Source of the DNA: Psychroflexus lacisalsi
GTDB lineage: Bacteria > Bacteroidota > Bacteroidia > Flavobacteriales > Flavobacteriaceae
Direction of reading: 5' to 3'
DNA: 64,000 bases
Assembly: GCF_020164495.1 (NCBI RefSeq)
Contig: NZ_JAIQYZ010000003.1
Location: 221,591-285,590 of the forward strand
Below are positions 9,415 through 16,148 of this stretch, piece by piece (position 1 is the stretch's first letter; each line of letters starts with the position of its first letter). The position numbers and the translations under genes are program-made. Under the pieces are notes generated by a model, which had not been told where the DNA came from, did not search any database, and saw only the letters and a list, made by a program, of their open reading frames with translations.

Positions 9415-9978
9415 TTATTGCTTAGTTAGCTCCATCCAATCTCTTGGCAATATTTGTTCTGCAGGACCCGACTCACACTCTGGGTATATCTCACCTTCAA
9501 CAGATAGGAATAATCTTGCCTTATTATTTGTATCAAAATAAGAGTTCATAAAAACCCAACCATTTAGACCACAAGCTACTTTTTTGTTTATATATAAAAA
9601 TACATAACTACCTGTTTCTGCTACATAACCATTTTTCATAACAAAAGGACTATCATTTGGTAATGAAAGTGTGCTTTCAATTAAATTACCATTACTATCA
9701 GTAATCTTATACCACATTAAAAGTTCGTCTTTTTTAAAACCTTAAAAACTCTTAGTAAGCATCTCCATTTTAAACTCATAAGTTTTAGAATCGTATGAAC
9801 CTACCCAAGTTCCTATAAACTTAGGCAAAATATCATTGACATCTTTTAAGTATGCACCGTCAGGTATTTCAGTTTCATTTTCTTTATATTCCCTATGCTC
9901 TTCTATCGGAATAATTTGAGCTTTACAGCTCATTATAGACATAGAAAATATTCCAAATATTATTATTAATTTCTTCAT
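9415..9978 (-). pseudogene. DUF6705-like small lipoprotein gene broken by an in-frame stop
   Basis: Two open frames lie in the same phase: 9978 to 9742 (78 residues) and 9717 to 9415. They are separated by a single TAA at 9742-9744, after which the frame continues GFKKDELLMWYKITD without shift. The first part has a lipoprotein signal (lipid cysteine in SCKAQ) and the KFIGTWVGSYDSKTYEF segment typical of DUF6705-like proteins. The second holds GNLIESTL and the C-terminus. Joined they give about 187 codons, the size I expect for the family. The start is ATG 9978, not the upstream ATG at 10026. It could be a true nonsense mutation, a sequencing error, or (less likely) two genes. Confidence 0.7.
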
Positions 9979-9994
9979 GTTTTTAATTTTTAAA

Positions 9995-10174
9995 TTATTC
10001 GCAGTCTTCAGTTTGCACTTTCCCACTACTGTCCAATGTTTTTGACTTTACCTTATAATCACTACTGAAAAGTGGTTTTAAAATTTTGTAAAGTTCTATA
10101 CCGTCAATATTGATATGGTCTTTTAAAAAATTTAAAAAACCTCTGACCGATTTTGAAATCAGCAGAGGTTTTAA
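9995..10174 (-). pseudogene. Start-less coding tail upstream of the DUF6705-like gene
   Basis: On the minus strand a frame is open for 59 codons, from after a TGA at 10175-10177 to a TAA at 9995-9997, with no ATG. Its last part reads like real protein (DHINIDGIELYKILKPLF, ending VQTEDCE). It stops 16 bp before the ATG of the DUF6705-like gene. The stop region (ACTGCGAATAAT, AT-rich spacer, ATG) closely resembles that before the gene starting at 10762. I read it as the 3' remnant of a lost gene. It overlaps the hairpin at 10136-10172, so only the part below about 10125 is likely to be ancestral coding sequence. Confidence 0.4.
10136..10172 (-). terminator. Rho-independent terminator after the exported protein gene
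   Basis: AAAACCTCTG (10136-10145) pairs with CAGAGGTTTT (10163-10172) around a 17-nt loop, with a T-rich run on the minus-strand side. It lies 66 bp past the stop of the gene ending at 10238. Confidence 0.7.
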
Positions 10175-10237
10175 TCAAATAGAAATTAAATAAACAACGT
10201 ATTATAAATGTTTACGTTAAATAATTGATTTTACAAT

Positions 10238-10762
10238 TTAAGTTCTTTCAATATATCCTATTTTTAGAATTTCTTGAGAATTAATATCATATCTGATGTA
10301 TAAATAATGAGTACAACTCTCACATGGTGCTATTAAAAACGTTTCTATTCTAGAAGAATAATTTCCAGCAGTATTTTTTTCTAGATTTAATGGCGATAAA
10401 ACAGAGATATTATCTCCTACAGAAAAGTTGACACCTTTTACAGAAAGCTCGAAATTGGAATTTACAATCTCAAAGCTACCTAGAATAGGCTCACTAGTTT
10501 CTGAAATATAAGATGAAAAATTAAGGCTAAAGCCATTATAATAATATCCATATGACTTTTCTGGTTTACTAGTTATTTTTTTATCCGCAGGGGTTCCAAA
10601 TAAATTAATAATATACGCTTCATTACCATTGGTAGATCTTATTTGACTTATACTATGTCCGTTGATTTGTATAGATTCAAATTCATCCTCACTCAAAACG
10701 TTTACATTTGGTTGAGCATAGATTGAAGCAGTTGTTATTAATAAAAAATATATCAGTTTCAT
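10238..10762 (-). CDS. Exported protein of unknown function, paralogue of the M23 partner lipoprotein
   Basis: A protein of 174 residues with a signal peptide (cleavage near IYAQ, about residue 17) and no lipid cysteine, so probably periplasmic. I do not recognise a named family. It aligns over most of its length with the protein at 10944-11414: shared QING/TING, then N-L/V-FG-x-P, a G-YYY hydrophobic strand, SFEIV/SFVIE, a D-x-I-x-x-L turn and a closing strand before KI. Two cysteines (CESC, near residues 146-149) are extra. It has its own downstream terminator and lies in an accessory stretch of small exported proteins. A binding or inhibitor role is possible but unproven. Confidence 0.65.
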   Translation of the reverse strand: MKLIYFLLITTASIYAQPNVNVLSEDEFESIQINGHSISQIRSTNGNEAYIINLFGTPADKKITSKPEKSYGYYYNGFSLNFSSYISETSEPILGSFEIVNSNFELSVKGVNFSVGDNISVLSPLNLEKNTAGNYSSRIETFLIAPCESCTHYLYIRYDINSQEILKIGYIERT

Positions 10763-10780
10763 ATTATTAATTTAAAATTA

Positions 10781-10825
10781 TTATTCACAGTTATAAGATT
10801 TACGTGATTTTCGCATTTTTTCCAT
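10781..10825 (-). other. Short coding-like tail before the exported protein gene
   Basis: A 14-codon frame (ATG at 10825, ending SYNCE then TAA at 10781-10783) lies 18 bp before the ATG at 10762. Its stop junction AACTGTGAATAATAA resembles ACTGCGAATAAT before the DUF6705-like gene. It may be a gene remnant or chance; it is too short to call a gene. Confidence 0.25.
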
Positions 10826-10894
10826 TATTTAAAGTTAAAAAAATTTCAATTTAACTGATAGTCTCACCTTTTTTGGGCATTATATAGTCAATAA

Positions 10895-10927
10895 AAAAAG
10901 GTCTTATCCCAATGATAAGACCTTTTT
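10895..10927 (-). terminator. Terminator of the M23-lipoprotein operon
   Basis: Thirteen-base perfect inverted repeat (AAAAAGGTCTTAT at 10895-10907 with ATAAGACCTTTTT at 10915-10927), 7-nt loop, A/T runs at both sides, 16 bp beyond the stop of the gene ending at 10944. It is symmetrical and could act in both directions. Confidence 0.85.
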
Positions 10928-10943
10928 AAAACGTATCAATAGC

Positions 10944-11414
10944 TCAATAAGAATATAACTCTATTTTTTTAATGACATTTTCTTTAGAATAATGTATAGA
11001 TATAAAGTAATCCACATCAGAAAATTGTATTATTATTTCATAATTTTTTCTATTAGAATAACTTTTTGGATAGATATTTTCTAATGAATCAATTTTATCA
11101 TTTATATTAATGTCATCTGACGTAAAATCATATTGACCACCTTCTATTACGAAGCTTTCGACTTTATCATCTTTTACATAAAAGGAAAGTTTATCGTAAT
11201 AATAAATTTTCCCCATTGTATTTTCCATCTCAAAAAAGAAGTTTTCTTTAGAAACTGGTTCTCCAAATACATTCAACAAAGAACTAACTGGAGTTTTAAA
11301 TACATTAGTGCCATTGATAGTGGCTTGACTACTATCAATATTGTTATTTTGGGCTTCACAACTAACAATAAATGAGAATTCTAAAATGGTTAGTATTAAA
11401 AATAGCTTTTTCAT
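10944..11414 (-). CDS. Small lipoprotein, putative partner of the adjacent M23 lipoprotein
   Basis: A protein of 156 residues with a lipoprotein signal; the lipid cysteine is C19 in FIVSCEAQ. The residues after it lack the K-(D/E)2 surface-export signal, so it should face the periplasm. No named family is recognised. It shares the ING...NVFGEP...YYY...SFVIE...DKIDSL pattern with the exported protein at 10238-10762. It starts 2 bp after the M23 gene stops and a strong terminator follows, so the two genes form one transcript. That tight pairing suggests an accessory, inhibitor or immunity role for the peptidase; this is inference. Confidence 0.65.
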   Translation of the reverse strand: MKKLFLILTILEFSFIVSCEAQNNNIDSSQATINGTNVFKTPVSSLLNVFGEPVSKENFFFEMENTMGKIYYYDKLSFYVKDDKVESFVIEGGQYDFTSDDININDKIDSLENIYPKSYSNRKNYEIIIQFSDVDYFISIHYSKENVIKKIELYSY

Positions 11415-11416
11415 GA

Positions 11417-12673
11417 TTAATTACAATTTGAAATTGGATTATGATTATTATCGTATTTTGTGTTTAAAAAATCAGAAGGGTTTATACTCTGCCAAGAAGA
11501 ATTAAACACCTGTAAATGTATATGAGGTGTTACACCAGCTGAAGCAGCATTACCAGTATTACCAGCGGTACCAATTATATCCCCAGCAACAACGCTTTGC
11601 CCTTGAACTACTGAAACAGTATTTAAATGATTGTATTTCGCAAAATATGTATTACCATTTATCTGAAAAGTAATAATAACATAATTACCGTATGAATCTA
11701 TTTGATACTGACCTGGACTAAAAGAATCTCTTATATTGCTTATTTTTCCTGAATACATAGCATATACATTTGTATCTAGTTCAGCTTTTATGTCCATACC
11801 ATCGTGTTCTTTATCAAAAGGCGGGGAGCAATCTGTATCCCCTTGTCTTGTACATCCAAAAGTTCCTCCTTTTTTTCCTGATGCCCCTGAAGAAACAATT
11901 TCAGGATTTTTAACAGGATCACCAGGACAAGGTTTTTCAGCTTCGGGCTCAGGGGTATTGTCGGTATAACCAGGACCACTTCCACCTAAATCCCACTCAT
12001 TTGATGAAGTTTCAGCAACGCCACCACCTGTGGGATACATGTGTGAAATTGATACATAAAGAGAAGGTGGTGGTGTTCTTTCAATTATGCCTAAATCAAC
12101 TGAACCTAAATCGCAATAACTACATTCAGAATATGGACAGGTATCACAGTCAACAGTCGATTTTGTTATGGAATGATTTTTATTTGCATCTATATTGCTT
12201 GCTTTATAAGCATTTACATACTCTGCCACATAGAGATTATTTTCTATTTTAAAACCTTTTAAAAATTTGCCTTCTGTATCGGTAATTAATAGTTCTCCTG
12301 AGAAGCTGCTGGGCGTAGCATTTTCGAAAGGATTTAAGCTTACAACAACGCTACGGACTTCACCATCAATTTCTAGCAATGTAATCCTACTATACAAATG
12401 TTTATAAATGGTTTTAATAGGTATAACGGCCAATTCCTCGTCGGTATTGGTAAGATCTTCATAATTAATTTCGTCAGAAATTGAGGTAATGAAAGTATCC
12501 CCTGAAGATGAATTTTTCTTTTCCAGGCTCTGTCTTACAAAGCTTTTAGCATCAGTCAAGCCCACGGTTTTAAGATAACTTCTCTGATTAATTACTGTAT
12601 CATCTTTTTCACAGCTGAAAATTACAGTTAAAAGTGAAAAAAGCAATAGTAGTTTTATAGGTATTGTTTTCAT
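11417..12673 (-). CDS. M23 (LytM) peptidase-domain lipoprotein with surface-export-like signal
   Basis: A protein of 418 residues. The lipid cysteine is C21 (TVIFSC) followed by EKDDT, which fits the Bacteroidota surface lipoprotein signal X-K-(D/E)2-X. Residues 30-160 look like a divergent N-terminal domain and 165-245 a Cys/Pro/Gly-rich linker. From about 247 (PCPGDPVKNPE, then GGTFGCTR) comes an M23 domain with H290-x3-D294, H349 and H384-x-H386, the expected zinc and catalytic residues. M23 enzymes cut peptidoglycan peptides. The protein ends NPISNCN and the next lipoprotein begins 2 bp later. A (GT)10 tract lies about 105 bp upstream. Target (own wall or a neighbour's) is unknown. Confidence 0.8.
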   Translation of the reverse strand: MKTIPIKLLLLFSLLTVIFSCEKDDTVINQRSYLKTVGLTDAKSFVRQSLEKKNSSSGDTFITSISDEINYEDLTNTDEELAVIPIKTIYKHLYSRITLLEIDGEVRSVVVSLNPFENATPSSFSGELLITDTEGKFLKGFKIENNLYVAEYVNAYKASNIDANKNHSITKSTVDCDTCPYSECSYCDLGSVDLGIIERTPPPSLYVSISHMYPTGGGVAETSSNEWDLGGSGPGYTDNTPEPEAEKPCPGDPVKNPEIVSSGASGKKGGTFGCTRQGDTDCSPPFDKEHDGMDIKAELDTNVYAMYSGKISNIRDSFSPGQYQIDSYGNYVIITFQINGNTYFAKYNHLNTVSVVQGQSVVAGDIIGTAGNTGNAASAGVTPHIHLQVFNSSWQSINPSDFLNTKYDNNHNPISNCN

Positions 12674-12778
12674 TCAAATATGTGTTAGTTATTATTTTTT
12701 TTAAAAATCGTTCGAAAAATAATAACTAAGGAAAGTCATATACCAGCATTAAATGCTTTAAAAGCAGGTTTCTCGGCG

Positions 12779-12798
12779 GTGTGTGTGTGTGTGTGTGT
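12779..12798. repeat. (GT)10 dinucleotide tract
   Basis: Ten uninterrupted GT units, the only long microsatellite I see in the window. It lies 105 to 125 bp upstream of the M23 lipoprotein start on the opposite strand. Tracts of this kind can slip in replication and change promoter spacing. Confidence 0.9.
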
Positions 12799-12855
12799 AG
12801 AATCACTTTATAAATTATTGACAAAGCAATACTAAAGCTTTAGGGTATAAAACAA

Positions 12856-12894
12856 TTACGGTTCGACCGTACTTTTGGTGTGGGAAAACCGTAA
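12856..12894. other. Nested inverted repeats with two possible pairings
   Basis: TTACGGTT (12856-12863) can pair with AACCGTAA (12887-12894), or TACGGT (12857-12862) can pair with ACCGTA (12866-12871) around a 3-nt loop. The two pairings exclude each other. Function is unknown; it may be an operator, an attenuator or the scar of a past insertion. Confidence 0.45.
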
Positions 12895-13085
12895 GTTTTA
12901 AAAATCCGAACTTCAGCCGTATTCCACTTTTTAAAAAAAGACCTCTATTAATTATTTACATTCAACAGACAGAATTTGAAACAAACCTAAAACTATTAAA
13001 CTTGATGTCTTAGAACATTAAACTAGCAGTATCAAATTCAGAATAAAAAAAGTTAATTGTTAAGATGGGTAATAAACTTTTCTGC

Positions 13086-13118
13086 AAAAAAAAAGCCCTG
13101 ATACACTGATCAGGGCTT
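13086..13118 (-). terminator. Rho-independent terminator of rocD
   Basis: AAGCCCTGAT (13093-13102) and ATCAGGGCTT (13109-13118) form a perfect 10-bp stem with a 6-nt loop. On the minus strand it is followed by nine T residues, 23 bp after the rocD stop. Confidence 0.9.
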
Positions 13119-13141
13119 ATATTTACAAACTTTCTAAAGAT

Positions 13142-14452
13142 TTATTTTTCAAATTTCTCTAGCGTCTTAGTAATGATGTTTACACAATCCATCAACTGCT
13201 CTTCGGTAATGACCAAAGGCGGTGCAAAACGAATGATGTTCCCATGGGTTGGTTTTGCTAAAAGACCATTTTCCTTTAAAGCAACACAAATATCCCAAGC
13301 GGTTGAACTGTCTTCGGAATCGTTAATGACGATAGCATTCAGCAATCCTCTACCTCTTACGAGTTTCACGATGTTGTGATTTTCGATGAATTTATTCAAT
13401 TCACTTCTGAATAGATCTCCAAGACGTCTGGCGTTTTGAGCAAGCTTTTCATCTTTGATAACTTCTAAAGCTTCCATCGCTACAGCGGCAGCTACTGGAT
13501 TTCCTCCAAAAGTAGAACCGTGTTGCCCTGGTTGAATCACATTCATGATGTGGTCGTCTGCTAAAACTGCAGATACTGGATATGCTCCTCCAGAAAGCGC
13601 TTTACCAAGAATCAATACATCTGGTCGAGAATACGTTTCTTGACGTTCACAATGTCCCTGGCAATCACATTTACCACAAACTGCAAGCAATGCGCCTGTT
13701 CTGGCGATACCTGTTTGGATTTCATCTGCCATAAATAAAACATTATGCTCATTACATAATGATTTTACTTTTGGAATAAAATCATCTGAAGGTGTAAACA
13801 CACCAGCTTCACCTTGAATTGGTTCAATAAGTGCTCCTGCAATATTTTTATTTTCCTTTAGAACTTTTTCTAAAGCTTCAGCATCGTTATAAGGTACTTT
13901 GATGAATCCTGGTGTATAAGGTCCAAAATTCTTTCTCGCTCCTTCATCGTTACTAAAAGAAATAATAGTTGTAGTCCTTCCGTGGAAATTATTTTCAAAA
14001 ACAATGATTTGAGCTTCTTTCTCATGAATACCTTTATTTTCGTAAGCCCATTTTCTGCAAATTTTAATTGCAGTTTCTACGGCTTCCGCACCACTATTCA
14101 TTGGTAAAAGCTTGTCGAACTTAAAATATTCAGTAGCATATTTTTCATAAACTCCTAAAACGTTGTTATGGAATGCTCTGGAAGTTAGCGATATTTTTTT
14201 GGACTGTTCATATAAAGCATCAATAATTCTAGGATGACTATGTCCTTGATTTACCGCTGAGTAGGCTGAAAGAAAATCGTAATATCTCTTTTCTTCTACA
14301 TCCCATACAAATACACCTTCTCCTCTTGTAAGAACTGCAGGTAGTGGGTGATAATTATGAGCTCCATGTTGATCTTCTAAATCTATGGCTTGTTGAGATG
14401 ATTTTACATCTTCTACAGTCATATGATTTTTTACCTCTTCTACTACTTTCAT
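13142..14452 (-). CDS. rocD: Ornithine--oxo-acid aminotransferase
   Basis: A class III PLP-dependent aminotransferase of 436 residues that converts ornithine and 2-oxoglutarate to glutamate semialdehyde and glutamate (arginine/ornithine catabolism, proline synthesis). The PLP lysine is K284 in LILGKALSGG; the cofactor Asp lies in MADEIQTG. A cysteine-rich insert CGKCDCQGHCERQ before the active-site lysine is normal for Bacteroidota members of the family. The start at 14452 is used; an ATG ten codons later (MTVEDV) is also possible. It is monocistronic with a clear -7 element upstream and a strong terminator downstream. Confidence 0.95.
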   Translation of the reverse strand: MKVVEEVKNHMTVEDVKSSQQAIDLEDQHGAHNYHPLPAVLTRGEGVFVWDVEEKRYYDFLSAYSAVNQGHSHPRIIDALYEQSKKISLTSRAFHNNVLGVYEKYATEYFKFDKLLPMNSGAEAVETAIKICRKWAYENKGIHEKEAQIIVFENNFHGRTTTIISFSNDEGARKNFGPYTPGFIKVPYNDAEALEKVLKENKNIAGALIEPIQGEAGVFTPSDDFIPKVKSLCNEHNVLFMADEIQTGIARTGALLAVCGKCDCQGHCERQETYSRPDVLILGKALSGGAYPVSAVLADDHIMNVIQPGQHGSTFGGNPVAAAVAMEALEVIKDEKLAQNARRLGDLFRSELNKFIENHNIVKLVRGRGLLNAIVINDSEDSSTAWDICVALKENGLLAKPTHGNIIRFAPPLVITEEQLMDCVNIITKTLEKFEK

Positions 14453-14483
14453 AATGTATTTTTTCTAATTTCTAAATAAAGAT

Positions 14484-14491
14484 CAAATTTA
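14484..14491 (-). promoter_or_regulatory. -7 promoter element of rocD
   Basis: TAAATTTG on the minus strand (consensus TAnnTTTG), 31 bp upstream of the rocD ATG. Confidence 0.55.
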
Positions 14492-14638
14492 ACAATCTAC
14501 TTTTCAATTTTTCGTAAAGAAAATCCAAAACTACAGATTAAAGCTTATTTATTTTTGATTTAAATAGTAAGCAAAAGATAACATTTATCATATTTTGAAT
14601 GCTGCTAATCCTTTAAATTAGCGATTCAATTTAAGGTT

Positions 14639-16078
14639 ATGTACCAGGATTCTAGACGCTACTCAAAAAAAATCATTGGTAAGATAAATCAGAAAATATC
14701 TGAAAAATTCAGATGGCAAAGTCGTTCCCTTCAATTTGTATTAAGTTTTCTCATAGCTTTAGGATTAACTTACCTGCTCAAAGACCAAAGCTTTACTGAA
14801 GGTCAAACTTCCGTTTTATTTATTTTACTTTTCGCTATTGGCTTATGGGTCACTGAAGCTATTCCGCCTTTTGCAGTTGGGATTCTCATTATTGGCTATC
14901 TGGTGTTTTCCATGAGTAATTTGGAAACCGAAAATGTGACCCAGTATTTACAAACCTGGTCAGATTCTGTCATCTGGTTGTTCCTGGGAGGCTTTTTCAT
15001 AGCTGAAGCTATGAAAAAAACAGCGTTGGACCAAACTCTGCTTAAAATCATTGTAGGTAAACTCGGCGAAAAATCAAAATTTATACTTCTGGGCTTGATG
15101 TTAATTACCGCTTTCTTATCCATGTTAATGAGTAATACGGCGACAACGGCCATGATGATTGCCAGTATTGCGCCCATCACCAATAGCCTTGGTAAAGAGG
15201 CAACACTTACCAAAGCGCTTCTGATTGGAATTCCTACCGCTGCCGCTATTGGTGGAATGGGAACCATTATTGGTTCTGCGCCAAACGCCATTGCCGTTGG
15301 AGCACTTGAAGGAATTGGTATTCGCATTAGTTTTTTAGAATGGATGCTCATTGGCATTCCCGTAGCAATAATCCTCATATTTATATTCTGGGGTGCACTA
15401 CTCAAAAAATATCAGATTAAGAGAACATCTTTGGATTTGAGCTTTTTACAAAAAACCAAACAGGAAATGGATGAAAGTATTTCCAAAACTCAAATTCGTG
15501 TAACCTTGATTATCATCCTTACAAGTTTATTATTTTGGTTGACCTCACAGTGGACTGGAATCCCTGTTTCAGCTGTATCTGGAATACCTATAGTTGGGTT
15601 TACTATGTTTGGAATTTTGGACGCGGACGATATGCGAAAACTCCCATGGGATACTTTAATGCTTGTTGCTGGCGGACTTGCTCTTGGACTTGCAGTGCAA
15701 CAACAAGGTTTAACTGATTATTTTATCAGTTTCATAGATGTTCAAGACTTTAATTTTTATCTACTAGCCTTGATGTTTGCTATACTAAGTGTAATTTTTT
15801 CAAATATCATGAGTAATACAGCGACCACAACAATTATGGTACCGCTTGCAATTTCATTTACTCTAATGCTTCCTGAAGAATCACCAAAAATAATTCCGTT
15901 GGTCATCGCATTGAGTGCTTCATGTGCTTTACTATTACCCGTTTCAACACCTCCAAACGCAATTGCCTACAGTACTGGTAAAATAGATCAGGCAGACTTT
16001 AGGTATGGTGGAATTATCATTGGACTTCTAGGACCTATTTTGGTCAGCTTGTGGGTGAGTTTAGTGTATTTTTTCTAA
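14639..16078 (+). CDS. SLC13/DASS family sodium:anion symporter
   Basis: An inner-membrane transporter of 479 residues with about 11 to 12 helices. It carries the two SNT signature motifs of the divalent anion:Na+ symporter family in the two inverted repeats (SNTATTAMM about residue 164 and SNTATTTIM about residue 392), each next to a re-entrant hairpin that binds substrate and sodium. The C-terminal half also has the conserved PVSTPPNAIAYSTG segment. Substrates in the family are dicarboxylates, citrate, sulfate or phosphate; which one is not visible here. The gene stands alone, divergent from rocD. A small dyad (GCTAAT/ATTAGC, 14604-14622) sits just upstream and may be an operator. Confidence 0.9.
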   Translation: MYQDSRRYSKKIIGKINQKISEKFRWQSRSLQFVLSFLIALGLTYLLKDQSFTEGQTSVLFILLFAIGLWVTEAIPPFAVGILIIGYLVFSMSNLETENVTQYLQTWSDSVIWLFLGGFFIAEAMKKTALDQTLLKIIVGKLGEKSKFILLGLMLITAFLSMLMSNTATTAMMIASIAPITNSLGKEATLTKALLIGIPTAAAIGGMGTIIGSAPNAIAVGALEGIGIRISFLEWMLIGIPVAIILIFIFWGALLKKYQIKRTSLDLSFLQKTKQEMDESISKTQIRVTLIIILTSLLFWLTSQWTGIPVSAVSGIPIVGFTMFGILDADDMRKLPWDTLMLVAGGLALGLAVQQQGLTDYFISFIDVQDFNFYLLALMFAILSVIFSNIMSNTATTTIMVPLAISFTLMLPEESPKIIPLVIALSASCALLLPVSTPPNAIAYSTGKIDQADFRYGGIIIGLLGPILVSLWVSLVYFF

Positions 16079-16136
16079 GATAATTTTCGGATCAAAAGAA
16101 ATCTAACTCAACAAAGCTGTATTTAAAACATTGCTT

Positions 16137-16144
16137 TATTTTTG
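16137..16144 (+). promoter_or_regulatory. -7 promoter element of rlmD, suggesting a leaderless message
   Basis: TATTTTTG matches TAnnTTTG and ends only 4 bp before the ATG at 16149. With usual spacing transcription would begin at or next to the A of the start codon. Confidence 0.55.
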
Positions 16145-16148
16145 TCGC

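Larger units (their letters stand above)
12674..13141. other. Long intergenic region of the accessory island
   Basis: A 468-bp stretch between the divergently placed M23 lipoprotein gene and the end of rocD. No frame in it looks coding. It holds the (GT)10 tract, a nested inverted repeat at 12856-12894 and the rocD terminator at 13086-13118. The rest is plain AT-rich sequence with nothing else I can support. Confidence 0.6.

Noticed and set aside
9978..10026. ATG at 10026 as start of the small lipoprotein
   Set aside because: It places 16 polar residues before a complete lipoprotein signal peptide that begins at ATG 9978, and overlaps the stop of the start-less tail.
13086..13118. A riboswitch or attenuator near rocD
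   Set aside because: The hairpin is downstream of the gene with a T run on the correct strand; it is a simple terminator.
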